From positions 997,177 to 1,061,176 of the forward strand of contig NZ_FOKB01000001.1 of NCBI RefSeq assembly GCF_900111895.1: DNA of 64,000 bases. Reading direction: 5' to 3'. The translations under genes and the position numbers were made by a program. Position 1 is the stretch's first letter. Each line of letters opens with the position of its first letter. Shown here in pieces: positions 25,071 through 33,850 of this stretch. The notes beneath the pieces were generated by a model. The model was not told the origin of the DNA and did no database searches. It saw nothing but the letters and a program-made list of their open reading frames with translations. Source of the stretch: Pseudomonas simiae (GTDB lineage: Bacteria; Pseudomonadota; Gammaproteobacteria; Pseudomonadales; Pseudomonadaceae).

Positions 25071-25970
25071 TCAACCGGCGTTACGCGCCTCCGCCACGCG
25101 CGACCCGGTAGGCCTACCCAGCACGCTGCTGATTTGCTGGCCCGCGCCGATCAAGGCCTCCAGGTCGATACCGGTCTCGATACCCAGGCCATTGAGCAGG
25201 TACACCACATCTTCGGTGGCGACGTTACCGCTGGCACCTTTGGCGTAAGGGCAGCCGCCGAGGCCCGCGATAGAGCTGTCGAACACCGAAATCCCTTCCA
25301 GCAGGCTGGCGTAGATGTTCGCGATGGCCTGTCCATAGGTGTCATGGAAGTGTCCCGCCAGCTTGTCCCGTGGCACCTGCACACCGACCACCTCGAACAG
25401 GCGACGCGTGGCGCCCGCTGTGCCGGTGCCGATGGTGTCGCCGAGGGACACCTCGTAGCAGCCCATGGCATACAACTCCCGTGCGACCGCCGCCACTTGC
25501 TCTGGCGCGATCTGACCTTCATAGGGACAACCCAGCACGCACGAGACATAACCCCGCACGCTGACCCCATTCTGCTTGGCCGCCGCCATGATCGGCGCGA
25601 AGCGCTCCAGGCTTTCGCTGATGGAACAGTTGATATTGCGCTGGGAAAACGCCTCGGATGCCGCCGCAAACACCGCCACTTCCTTCACGCCGGCCGACAC
25701 TGCGTCCTCGAAACCGCGCAGGTTCGGCGCCAGGGCACCATAGGTCACGCCAGGCTTGCGCTGGATCTGCGCGAAGACCTCGGCGGAACCGGCCATCTGC
25801 GGGACCCACTTGGGCGATACAAAACTGCCGACTTCGATATAACTCAGGCCCGCCGCGCTGAGGGCGTCCACCAACCGGACCTTGTCCGACACGCTGATGG
25901 GCTGGGCTTCGTTTTGCAGACCGTCGCGTGGGCCGACTTCCACCAGGCGGACGTGTGAGGGGAGTGACAT
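25071..25970 (-). CDS. liuE: Hydroxymethylglutaryl-CoA lyase
   Basis: A 299-residue DRE-TIM metallolyase. VEVGPRDGLQNE holds the metal-binding Asp and catalytic Arg; GLGGCPYAKGASGN is the HMG-CoA lyase signature with the catalytic Cys, and GHFHDTYGQAIAN has the metal His pair. It splits HMG-CoA to acetoacetate and acetyl-CoA, ending leucine degradation. It follows liuR by 16 bases in a separate liuR-liuE unit, away from liuABCD. Confidence 0.95.
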   Translation of the reverse strand: MSLPSHVRLVEVGPRDGLQNEAQPISVSDKVRLVDALSAAGLSYIEVGSFVSPKWVPQMAGSAEVFAQIQRKPGVTYGALAPNLRGFEDAVSAGVKEVAVFAAASEAFSQRNINCSISESLERFAPIMAAAKQNGVSVRGYVSCVLGCPYEGQIAPEQVAAVARELYAMGCYEVSLGDTIGTGTAGATRRLFEVVGVQVPRDKLAGHFHDTYGQAIANIYASLLEGISVFDSSIAGLGGCPYAKGASGNVATEDVVYLLNGLGIETGIDLEALIGAGQQISSVLGRPTGSRVAEARNAG

Positions 25971-25986
25971 GGCAGTTACCTTCTGA

Positions 25987-26379
25987 TCAATGGCCGGCCT
26001 GGCGCATGGTGTGGGCCAGGGCCTGGGTGCAGCGTTCTTCGGCGGTGTCCAGTTCCAGCTTCATCTGTTCGATGTCCAGCAGTTGCTGTTCCAGCTGTTC
26101 ACGGCGCTCGGCAATTTTTGCGAGCATGCTGTTGAGTTGCACATGGTTGCCGCTGGTGGGGTCGTAGAGTTCGATCAACTCACGGCATTCCGCCAGGGAA
26201 AAACCGATCCGTTTGCCGCGCAGGATCAGCTTGAGGCTGACCTTGTCCCGCGCCGAGTAGATGCGCTCCTGGCCCCGGCGTTCCGGAGCCAGCAGGCCTT
26301 GTTCCTCGTAGAAGCGAATGGCGCGGGTGGTGATGTCGAGCTCGCGGGCGAGGTCGGAGATGCTGTAGGTAGTGCTCAT
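25987..26379 (-). CDS. liuR: LiuR, MerR-family regulator of leucine catabolism
   Basis: A 130-residue MerR-type regulator: SISDLARELDITTRAIRFYEEQGLLAPERR is the winged helix, followed by a coiled coil at about 80-120. It closely fits LiuR of Pseudomonas. The ATG at 26379 is preferred over an in-frame TTG at 26391. A perfect LiuR-type palindrome stands 42 bases upstream, indicating autoregulation. No metal-binding cysteines are arranged as in metal-sensing MerR proteins. Confidence 0.9.
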   Translation of the reverse strand: MSTTYSISDLARELDITTRAIRFYEEQGLLAPERRGQERIYSARDKVSLKLILRGKRIGFSLAECRELIELYDPTSGNHVQLNSMLAKIAERREQLEQQLLDIEQMKLELDTAEERCTQALAHTMRQAGH

Positions 26380-26420
26380 GGCGGCGCTCAAGAAGGTCTT
26401 GGCGCTAAGCTAATGGCAGG

Positions 26421-26436
26421 TTGACGTAAGCGTCAA
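26421..26436. promoter_or_regulatory. LiuR box 3 (liuR promoter)
   Basis: TTGACGTAAGCGTCAA is a 16-base inverted repeat whose half-sites match the TTTACGT/ACGTAAA boxes at liuA, placed upstream of liuR. Confidence 0.78.
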
Positions 26437-26459
26437 GCTCAACCCTGTAGGCGCTAGCC

Positions 26460-27395
26460 TTAGGGTTGTTGCTTGTCGAGCTTCTTTTCGTGCGCCGTGA
26501 CCTGCTGGCACAACTCGATCATCTGCTCACGCATCCAGCGGTTGGCCGGGTCCTGGTCGGTGCTTTCGTGCCAATACAAATGGGTTTCCACCGGCGGCAC
26601 GTCGTTGACCGGCAGGTTGAACCAATGCAGTTCGTGGCGGCGGGCGAAGCGCTCGGGCACGGTCATCACCATGTCGGTCTGCTGCAGCACCTGCGAGGCC
26701 ATCAGGTAGTGCTGGGAACGCAGAGCGATCTTGCGCTGCAGGCCCATCTTGCCCAGTGCCAGGTCCACATGGCCCAGACCGTTGCGCCGGCTGGAGATAT
26801 GGATGTGGGTCAGCCCCAGGTAATCATCCAGGGTCAGCTTGTCCTTGCCCGCCAGCGGATGACCCTTGCGCATGGCGCACACGTAGCGGTCTTCCATCAG
26901 CTTGACGTGGCGCACCTGCGGATCGGTGTTGAGCGGCGCGTCCACGGCAAAGTCCAGGCGCCCGGCGGCCAGTTCCTTGGTGGTTTCGCGGCGTTTGGAC
27001 AGGAAACTCTCGATCACCACGGTAGGCGCCAGGCGGCGCAGACGCTGAAACAGCAGCGGCAGGATCACCGCTTCGGTGAGGTCGGTCATGCTGATGCGGT
27101 AGGTCTTGGCCGCCTGTTGCGGGTTGAAGATGCGGCTTTCCTGCACCGACACCCGCAGCAACGACAACGCATTGCGCACCGGGCCGATGATGTTCTGCGC
27201 CATCGGCGTGGGCACCATGCCTTGGGCGGTGCGCACGAACAGCGGGTCGTTGAAGGTCTCGCGCAGGCGTGCCAGAGCGTTGGACACCGCCGGCTGGGTG
27301 ATGCCGACAATCTGCCCGGCGCGGGTCAGGTTGGCTTCGGTGTAGATCGCGTCAAAGACGATAAACAGGTTGAGGTCGACCTTGCTCAGATTCAT
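26460..27395 (-). CDS. LysR-family transcriptional regulator
   Basis: A 311-residue LysR protein: N-terminal helix-turn-helix (VDLNLFIVFDAIYTEANLTRAGQ, TQPAVSNALARLR) and a C-terminal effector-binding domain. The N terminus resembles the LeuO/NodD-like group (DLNLL-type start). It is divergent from an acyl-CoA dehydrogenase gene, its probable target. CGAT-CATAT-ATCG at 27430-27442 in the gap is a candidate binding site. Confidence 0.87.
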   Translation of the reverse strand: MNLSKVDLNLFIVFDAIYTEANLTRAGQIVGITQPAVSNALARLRETFNDPLFVRTAQGMVPTPMAQNIIGPVRNALSLLRVSVQESRIFNPQQAAKTYRISMTDLTEAVILPLLFQRLRRLAPTVVIESFLSKRRETTKELAAGRLDFAVDAPLNTDPQVRHVKLMEDRYVCAMRKGHPLAGKDKLTLDDYLGLTHIHISSRRNGLGHVDLALGKMGLQRKIALRSQHYLMASQVLQQTDMVMTVPERFARRHELHWFNLPVNDVPPVETHLYWHESTDQDPANRWMREQMIELCQQVTAHEKKLDKQQP

Positions 27396-27429
27396 TTCGT
27401 AGCGCTCTTATTGTTAGGTGGCCATACGT

Positions 27430-27442
27430 CGATCATATATCG
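27430..27442. promoter_or_regulatory. Possible LysR-type site
   Basis: CGAT-N5-ATCG inverted repeat, 35 bases upstream of the lysR start and about 105 bases upstream of the acyl-CoA dehydrogenase. Only a weak match to the T-N11-A form. Confidence 0.3.
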
Positions 27443-27546
27443 GTGATGAATGTTAATACACGCCGAGAATAGGCTAGGTAAATTATCAACGCTGTTCTAG
27501 CATCGATTGCATGACCTAAACAACCTCTCAGAGAAGGGAGCTGCTC

Positions 27547-28776
27547 ATGGATTTCGCCTATTCGCCCAAGGTTCAGGAACTGCGTGAACGCGTCACTGCG
27601 TTCATGGACGCTTACGTGTACCCGGCCGAGCCGGTATTCGAACGCCAGGTCAGCGAAGGCGACCGCTGGCAGCCCACCGCAATCATGGAAGAGCTGAAGG
27701 CCAAGGCTAAAGCTGAAGGCCTGTGGAACCTGTTCCTGCCGGAGTCCGAACTGGGCGCCGGCCTCACCAACCTCGAATACGCACCGTTGGCTGAAATCAT
27801 GGGCCGTTCGCTGTTGGGCCCTGAGCCGTTCAACTGCTCCGCCCCCGACACCGGTAACATGGAAGTGCTGGTGCGCTATGCCAACGAAGAGCAAAAGCAA
27901 CGCTGGTTGGAGCCGTTGCTGCGAGGCGAGATCCGCTCGGCCTTCGCCATGACCGAACCGGATGTGGCGTCCTCAGACGCCACCAACATGGCCGCCCGCG
28001 CCGAGCGCCAGGGCGATGAATGGGTGATCAACGGCAAAAAGTGGTGGACCTCCGGCGCCTGCGACCCGCGCTGCAAAATCCTGATCTTCATGGGCCTGAG
28101 CAACCCGGACGCACCGCGCCACCAGCAACATTCGATGATCCTGGTGCCGGTGGACACCCCCGGCGTGAAGATCGTGCGCCCGCTGCCGGTGTTCGGCTAC
28201 GACGACGCGCCCCACGGCCATGCCGAAGTGCTGTTCGACAATGTGCGGGTACCCTACGAAAACGTGCTGCTGGGTGAGGGGCGGGGCTTTGAGATCGCCC
28301 AGGGCCGCCTTGGTCCGGGCCGTATCCACCACTGTATGCGCTCCATCGGCATGGCCGAGCGCGCACTGGAACTGATGTGCAAGCGCTCCGTCAGCCGGAC
28401 TGCATTCGGCAAGCCACTGGCGCGCCTGGGCGGCAATATCGACAAGATCGCCGACTCACGCATGGAGATCGATATGGCACGCCTGCTGACCTTGAAGGCG
28501 GCGTACATGATGGACACCGTGGGTAACAAAGTCGCGAAAAGCGAAATCGCCCAGATCAAGGTGGTCGCGCCGAATGTGGCCTTGAAGGTGATCGACCGCG
28601 CGATCCAGATCCATGGTGGTGCCGGTGTTTCCAACGATTTCCCGCTGGCCTACATGTACGCCATGCAACGCACCCTGCGCCTGGCCGATGGCCCGGACGA
28701 AGTACACCGGGCGGCGATCGGCAAGTTCGAGATTGGCAAGTATGTGCCTAAAGAGCTGATGCGCGGCGGGCAGTAA
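27547..28776 (+). CDS. Acyl-CoA dehydrogenase (ACAD10/11-like)
   Basis: A 409-residue flavoprotein of the acyl-CoA dehydrogenase family. Motifs: [50 protein letters not shown] and the C-terminal [20 protein letters not shown]...[10 protein letters not shown]. The sequence [11 protein letters not shown] and RIHHCMR are typical of the ACAD10/11-like group, which handles longer or hydroxylated acyl chains. AAGGGAG eight bases before the ATG is a good ribosome site. Divergent LysR control is likely. Confidence 0.88.
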   Translation: MDFAYSPKVQELRERVTAFMDAYVYPAEPVFERQVSEGDRWQPTAIMEELKAKAKAEGLWNLFLPESELGAGLTNLEYAPLAEIMGRSLLGPEPFNCSAPDTGNMEVLVRYANEEQKQRWLEPLLRGEIRSAFAMTEPDVASSDATNMAARAERQGDEWVINGKKWWTSGACDPRCKILIFMGLSNPDAPRHQQHSMILVPVDTPGVKIVRPLPVFGYDDAPHGHAEVLFDNVRVPYENVLLGEGRGFEIAQGRLGPGRIHHCMRSIGMAERALELMCKRSVSRTAFGKPLARLGGNIDKIADSRMEIDMARLLTLKAAYMMDTVGNKVAKSEIAQIKVVAPNVALKVIDRAIQIHGGAGVSNDFPLAYMYAMQRTLRLADGPDEVHRAAIGKFEIGKYVPKELMRGGQ

Positions 28777-28790
28777 GACCGAGCCGCCTG

Positions 28791-28876
28791 CATCACGGGC
28801 AAGCCCGGCTCCCACATTAGATGGCGTTTACATGAACGACTCGATCCACTGTGGGAGCCGGGCTTGCCCGCGATGA
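28791..28876. repeat. REPIN
   Basis: Arms CGGGCAAGCCCGGCTCCCACATT and its inverse around 28849-28874 flank a 30-base spacer, between the convergent dehydrogenase and PstS-OmpA genes. Confidence 0.88.
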
Positions 28877-28906
28877 GGCCGGCCCGAACACCACAACGCT
28901 CAAGGT

Positions 28907-30238
28907 TCAGTAGACCCAAACCTCCACGCGCCGATTCTTGATCCGGCCTTCATCCGCCGTATTCGCCGCCACCGGCATCTGCGCGCCAAACCCTCGGATA
29001 TCGCGCAATACCACGCCGTTCTTGACCAATTCCCGGCGCACCGCCATTGCCCTGAGTTTCGACAGCAATGCCGCCCGCTGCGGGTCATTCTTGGCATCTC
29101 CAAACCCTACCAGCGTCACCTGTTTATCCAGCTTGTCGTGGCTTTTGAGATACGCCACCACCCGCTGCAGATCCTGGCGTGCCTTGTTGTCCAGGCTGGC
29201 GCTGCCTTCCTCGAAACGAAAATTCACCGTCAGGCGCTGAGCATCACGTGCGATCGCTTGATAGTCCTCAGGCATCGACGCGCGCGGCTCCACGGCGATC
29301 GCCTGCACCTGCTGCGCGATAAAGCCGTTGGCTGCCACAATCGCCTGGCCCTTGCTGCTCTGGCTGAAGTCCACGAGCGCCTTGGCCCATGGATTGCGAC
29401 TGGATGGCGGCAAGTAAAAGAACAGTCGACGTGAGAGTGGATAATCCTCGGTAGCAATCAGGCTGTTCAGCGGCAGCATGGGGTGCGAGTCGCCATCCAC
29501 AATCGCCACCGCCTTGGCCTGGCGTACGTAGGGCAGGCCGATGAAACCGATGCCTTGGGGGTCCTGGCTGACCGAATCGGACAACTGCTCGCTGGACTCG
29601 AAACGTGTGGCGCCCGAGGCGAGCGACTTGCCACGCAGGCGCAGTACCAGTTCCTTGAAGGTGTCATAGGTGCCCGACTGATCATCCCGTGCGTACACGT
29701 GAATCGGCCCACCCACGCCACCCAATGCCTCCCAGGTGCTGATCTCGCCATTGAAGACCTGCGCCAGTTGCTCGGTATTCAGGGTGTTCAGCGGGTTTTG
29801 CGGGTGGAGGATGATGGCCAGGCCATCGATGGCGATCACCTGTTCGGCTTCGGGGCTTTTCAGGTCGCCGAGGGGTTCGAGGTCCACCAGTTCGCTGTCC
29901 TTGATCGGGCGCGATGAGGCCGCCAGGTCGGCAGTGGATTTCTTTAGGGCAGTGAAACCGGTGCTTGAACCATGAGCGGCGATTTCGATGATCACCGTCT
30001 TGCCTTGGCGGGTCTTGCCGATCACGCGCTGTTCATTGGCGCCTTCCGCCGGTTCACCGTGCACCGCCTGCAAACCCTGATGCTCCATCAAGCCCTTGAC
30101 CAGCGCCGGGCCCAACGCCGCGCCAATGGTATTGGAACCCTGGATGCGCAAAGCAGGGCCTTGATCGGGAGCGGGTAGGGGGGCGGAAACAGCGTAGAGA
30201 GGAAAGAGTGCCAGCAGAAACAGAACGCGCAGCATCAT
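28907..30238 (-). CDS. PstS-like binding protein fused to an OmpA domain
   Basis: A 443-residue secreted protein: signal peptide of about 18 residues (ending YAVSA), a phosphate-binding-protein-like domain at about 28-320 (RIQGSNTIG, the AHGSSTGF loop, YARDDQSGTYDTFKE) and an OmpA/MotB peptidoglycan-binding domain at about 335-443 (NFRFEEGSASLDNKARQDL, VGFGDAKND, NRRVEVWVY). The combination suggests an anion-binding module anchored to peptidoglycan in the periplasm. No ABC permease genes are adjacent, so transport is not implied. The ligand is unknown. Confidence 0.85.
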   Translation of the reverse strand: MMLRVLFLLALFPLYAVSAPLPAPDQGPALRIQGSNTIGAALGPALVKGLMEHQGLQAVHGEPAEGANEQRVIGKTRQGKTVIIEIAAHGSSTGFTALKKSTADLAASSRPIKDSELVDLEPLGDLKSPEAEQVIAIDGLAIILHPQNPLNTLNTEQLAQVFNGEISTWEALGGVGGPIHVYARDDQSGTYDTFKELVLRLRGKSLASGATRFESSEQLSDSVSQDPQGIGFIGLPYVRQAKAVAIVDGDSHPMLPLNSLIATEDYPLSRRLFFYLPPSSRNPWAKALVDFSQSSKGQAIVAANGFIAQQVQAIAVEPRASMPEDYQAIARDAQRLTVNFRFEEGSASLDNKARQDLQRVVAYLKSHDKLDKQVTLVGFGDAKNDPQRAALLSKLRAMAVRRELVKNGVVLRDIRGFGAQMPVAANTADEGRIKNRRVEVWVY

Positions 30239-30321
30239 GCCGGCACCTTCTTAAGCCAAAGGGAGTGCCGCGAGAATAAGTCAGGCCGGTTGCAGAAATA
30301 TGACTGATAAGCCAAGGATCC

Positions 30322-30415
30322 AATTGTGGGAGCTGGCTTGCCTGCGATAGCGGTGTATCAGCAAACCAATCTTTCACTGGCCCACCGCTATCGCAGGCAA
30401 GCCAGCTCCCACATT
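30322..30415. repeat. REPIN
   Basis: Arms TGTGGGAGCTGGCTTGCC and GGCAAGCCAGCTCCCACA, with the extended CTGCGATAGCGGTG pairing, around a short spacer. It lies between the PstS-OmpA gene and xthA. Confidence 0.92.
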
Positions 30416-30426
30416 GAATGGTGGTG

Positions 30427-31239
30427 TCAGCTCAATTCAAGCCAGATCGGCGCATGGTCCGACGGTTTTTCCAGCCCCCGCAGTTCGTAGTCCACCCCGG
30501 CATCCTTGACCCGCGACAGCAGGCCATTGGAGGCCAGGATCACGTCGATGCGCAGGCCGCGCTTGGGCTCGTCTTCAAACCCACGGCTGCGGTAGTCGAA
30601 CCAGCTGAAACGATCGGCAACGTCCGGGTTGAGGTGGCGGAAGCTGTCCACCAGGCCCCAATTCTTCAGGCGCGCCATCCACTCGCGCTCTTCCGGCAGG
30701 AAGCTGCACTTGCCGGTCTTCAGCCAGCGCTTGGCGTTGTCGGCGCCGATGCCGATGTCGATGTCTTCCGGGGAAATATTGATGTCGCCCATCACCACCA
30801 GTGCCTGGTCATTGCTGAACTGGCTTTCCAGCAGTTGCTGCAAGTCTTCGTAGAAGCGCTGCTTGGCCGGGAACTTGGTGGGGTGGTCGCGGCTTTCGCC
30901 CTGGGGGAAGTAACCGTTCATGATGGTGACCGGGTGGCCGTTCTCGTCGGCGAAGGTGCCCCAGATAAAGCGGCGCTGGGCATCTTCTTCGTCACTGGCG
31001 AAGCCTTTGTGCAGGCTCAACGCCGGCTGGCGCGAGAGCAGGGCGACACCGTAGTGACCTTTTTGGCCATGGTAGTACACGTGGTAGCCAAGGGCCTGTA
31101 CTTCGGCGAGTGGGAATTGGTCATCGTGGACCTTGGTTTCCTGCAGACCGATCACATCGGGCTGGTGCTTTTCAATCAGCGCCGCCAGCTGATGAGGGCG
31201 GGCGCGCAGCCCGTTGATATTGAAGGAGACGATTTTCAT
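30427..31239 (-). CDS. xthA: Exodeoxyribonuclease III
   Basis: A 270-residue endonuclease/exonuclease/phosphatase-family protein of ExoIII type: [13 protein letters not shown] with the metal-site Asn, [13 protein letters not shown] with the metal-binding Glu, [15 protein letters not shown] (catalytic Asp/Asn) and the terminal [14 protein letters not shown] with the catalytic Asp-His. It acts on abasic sites and 3' ends in base-excision repair. Confidence 0.94.
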   Translation of the reverse strand: MKIVSFNINGLRARPHQLAALIEKHQPDVIGLQETKVHDDQFPLAEVQALGYHVYYHGQKGHYGVALLSRQPALSLHKGFASDEEDAQRRFIWGTFADENGHPVTIMNGYFPQGESRDHPTKFPAKQRFYEDLQQLLESQFSNDQALVVMGDINISPEDIDIGIGADNAKRWLKTGKCSFLPEEREWMARLKNWGLVDSFRHLNPDVADRFSWFDYRSRGFEDEPKRGLRIDVILASNGLLSRVKDAGVDYELRGLEKPSDHAPIWLELS

Positions 31240-31407
31240 GGTCGGCAGTCCAGTCCTGGCAAAAGGGCGATGCTAGCGGACAAGACGGACGGGGGCCAGC
31301 GTGGCGGTAGGACAGATGCACTGCTAATGTCTGGGAACGACTGATGCTGTGTAGGTTCGTACCATAAGAGCGCCATCCTTTCAGTGGCGCCCAGGGAGAT
31401 TGACGGT

Positions 31408-32058
31408 ATGCCGGACACTTCAACTGCAATCGCTGAAATTCGCCTGCTCAACAGCGGCTATTCACGCGAAGCCCGTTCCTTGTTGTACCAGGCTTATCGG
31501 CATGAGCCGACGTTCGCCTACATCTTCGAAGCCGAACGCCCTGGCTATGAACAGCGGGTACGCGCCACCGTGCGCGAACTGGTCAAGCAGCACTTCTTTC
31601 AGAAACTTCCGGCCATCGGCCTGTTCGTCAACGACCGGCTGATCGGTATCGCCCTGATCGCACCGCCGCAGCGGCGCCTGGGCATCACCGAAAGCTGGGC
31701 CTGGCAACTGCGCATGTGGCTGAGCACGGGTGTGCGCGGTACGCGACGTTACCTCGACTACCATCACGCGGTGCTGGCGTGCCTGCCCACTGAATCAGTG
31801 CATGTGCTGCCGTTGTTGGGTATTCACCCGCAATTCCAGGGCAAACACTACGGCGAGCAGTTGCTGGAGGCCGTGCACAATTGGTGCGCCGAAGACCCGC
31901 ATTCGTCTGGCGTGGTACTGGACACGGGCAACTCGCGCTATCTGGAGTTCTATAAGCGTCAGGGCTATCAGGAAATCGGTGAAGTCGCTGTAGGCCCCAT
32001 CCTGGAGCATGTGTTTTTTCACCCCAATCCCCAGTCGTTACATGCTGCAACGGCTTAA
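31408..32058 (+). CDS. GNAT-family N-acetyltransferase
   Basis: A 216-residue GNAT-fold protein. The acetyl-CoA site is probably LPLLGIHPQFQGKHYGEQLLEAV (V/I-x-P-x-x-Q-x-x-G/Y pattern), followed by VVLDTGNSRYLEFYKRQGYQEIGE. ATG at 31408 with GGGAG upstream is chosen. Its end overlaps the upstream frame of tamA, whose real start lies 64 bases beyond the stop. The substrate is unknown. Confidence 0.83.
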   Translation: MPDTSTAIAEIRLLNSGYSREARSLLYQAYRHEPTFAYIFEAERPGYEQRVRATVRELVKQHFFQKLPAIGLFVNDRLIGIALIAPPQRRLGITESWAWQLRMWLSTGVRGTRRYLDYHHAVLACLPTESVHVLPLLGIHPQFQGKHYGEQLLEAVHNWCAEDPHSSGVVLDTGNSRYLEFYKRQGYQEIGEVAVGPILEHVFFHPNPQSLHAATA

Positions 32059-32122
32059 TACAGAATTATTCAGACATTTCCGAGTTCAAAGAGGCTCCCC
32101 AGGTCGTGTAGCATCCGCGCCT

Positions 32123-33850
32123 ATGAAGTTTCCAGGAAGATTTACCAGCGGCTTGATTCTGCTGTTCACAAGCTGCGGCGCCTTGGCGCAAAGCGAATTG
32201 GACGTGCGAGTCAAACCTTCAAACGACGCGTTGAAAGCCAACATCGAAGGCTATATCGGCGGGGTGGGCGATCGTGATGAAGAGGCCTTGCTACGGTTCA
32301 GCCGTGGCGCGGAGGAGCAGGCGCGCAAAGCCGCCCAGGCCCTAGGCTTCTATCAGCCACGGATCGAGAGTGACGTGAAGGGCGGCAACAACCCGCGCCT
32401 GATCCTCACCATTGACCCCGGCGAGCCGGTGCATTTGCGTAACGTGACCATTCGGGTCGACGGCCCGGCCGCCGACCTCAAGGCCTTTCGCGTGCCCGTC
32501 AGCAACGACCTCAAGTCCGGCGCCGTGCTCAATCACGGCCATTACGAAGACGCCAAGCGTCTGATTCAGAACCAGGCCTCGCGCTACGGCTTTTTCAGTG
32601 GGCGCTTCACCCGTCAGAAATTGGCAGTAGACCCGCAGGCTGGCGTCGCCGATATCGAGCTCATCTACGACAGCGGTCCGCGCTATACCCTCGGCAAAGT
32701 GAGCTTTGCCGGCGATACGCCATTTGACGAAGAACTGCTGCACCGCATGGTGCCGTTCAAAAGCGGCACGCCCTACGACTCCGAACTGATCGCCGAACTC
32801 AACCAGAACCTGCAAGCCAGTGGTTTCTTCGAAGGCGTGCGCGTGGACGCGGCCCCGGCCGCTTCGACCAACGACATCATTCCGGTGGCTGTGCGCTTGG
32901 AAACCCGCAAGCCGCGCACCATGGGGCTCGGCCTGGGGTTTTCCACCGACGTCGGTCCGCGTGGCAAAGCCAACTGGACCCGCCACTGGGTCAACCCCCA
33001 GGGCCACAGTTATGGCTGGGAAGCCGAGCTGTCGGCGCCCCGGCAGAACGTCGGCCTGTGGTACGACATCCCGCTCGACCCGCCGTTGACCGACAAGCTG
33101 CGTTTCGCCGGGGGCTACCAGAACGAAGAAATCGCCAACACCGATACGGTCAGTAAATTGCTGACCCTCGGCCCTGAATGGCATAGCAAGTTGCCGAGCG
33201 GCTGGACGCGTGTGATTTCGCTCAAATACCAGCGTGAGGAATATCGCCTGGGCAATGACTCCGGCCTGAGTAACCTGGTGATGCCGGGCGTCAGCTATTC
33301 CTACCTGCGCAGCGATAATCGCATCGACCCGCACAACGGCTACCGCCTGCAATTCGACACCAAGGTCGCCAAAGAGGGCCTGGGCTCCGATACCAACCTG
33401 CTGTATGGCACGGCCCTGGTCAAAGGCCTGACCACGTTGTGGGACAACCACCGCTTCCTGGCCCGCGCACAGGTGGGTGGCAGTGCCACCAACGGCTATA
33501 AATCGGTGCCGCCGTCACTGCGATTCTTTGCCGGTGGTGACCAGAGTGTGCGGGGCTACGAGTATCAGACGCTGTCGCCCGAGAACGACCGTGGCGACCG
33601 CATCGGTGGCCGCTACATGGTGGCCCTGAGTGCCGAGTACCAATATTCCATTGCCGAGAAATGGCGGATCGCAACCTTCATCGACCAGGGTAATTCCTTC
33701 AACAACCTGGACCTGCCGAGCCTGAAAACCGGCGTGGGTGTCGGCATCCGCTGGGTTTCGCCGGTCGGTCCGATCCGTCTTGACCTGGCCCATGCCCTGG
33801 AAGACCCGGGCGGTATTCGATTGCACTTTTCCATGGGGCCTGAGCTGTGA
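32123..33850 (+). CDS. tamA: TamA, outer-membrane assembly factor
   Basis: A 575-residue Omp85-family protein: signal peptide ending CGALAQ, three POTRA domains (about 25-265) and a 16-strand barrel ending GIRLHFSMGPEL. The family motif GGDQSVRGYEY is the conserved barrel loop. ATG at 32123 gives the signal peptide; longer frames overlap the acetyltransferase gene. It works with TamB, whose gene starts at the overlapping TGATG, to assemble or supply outer-membrane components. Confidence 0.93.
   Translation: MKFPGRFTSGLILLFTSCGALAQSELDVRVKPSNDALKANIEGYIGGVGDRDEEALLRFSRGAEEQARKAAQALGFYQPRIESDVKGGNNPRLILTIDPGEPVHLRNVTIRVDGPAADLKAFRVPVSNDLKSGAVLNHGHYEDAKRLIQNQASRYGFFSGRFTRQKLAVDPQAGVADIELIYDSGPRYTLGKVSFAGDTPFDEELLHRMVPFKSGTPYDSELIAELNQNLQASGFFEGVRVDAAPAASTNDIIPVAVRLETRKPRTMGLGLGFSTDVGPRGKANWTRHWVNPQGHSYGWEAELSAPRQNVGLWYDIPLDPPLTDKLRFAGGYQNEEIANTDTVSKLLTLGPEWHSKLPSGWTRVISLKYQREEYRLGNDSGLSNLVMPGVSYSYLRSDNRIDPHNGYRLQFDTKVAKEGLGSDTNLLYGTALVKGLTTLWDNHRFLARAQVGGSATNGYKSVPPSLRFFAGGDQSVRGYEYQTLSPENDRGDRIGGRYMVALSAEYQYSIAEKWRIATFIDQGNSFNNLDLPSLKTGVGVGIRWVSPVGPIRLDLAHALEDPGGIRLHFSMGPEL

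Noticed and set aside
30322..30415. Repeated inverted sequences considered as CRISPR or IS ends
   Set aside because: There are only two arms per locus with variable spacers and no cas or transposase genes; the arms match Pseudomonas REP hairpins.
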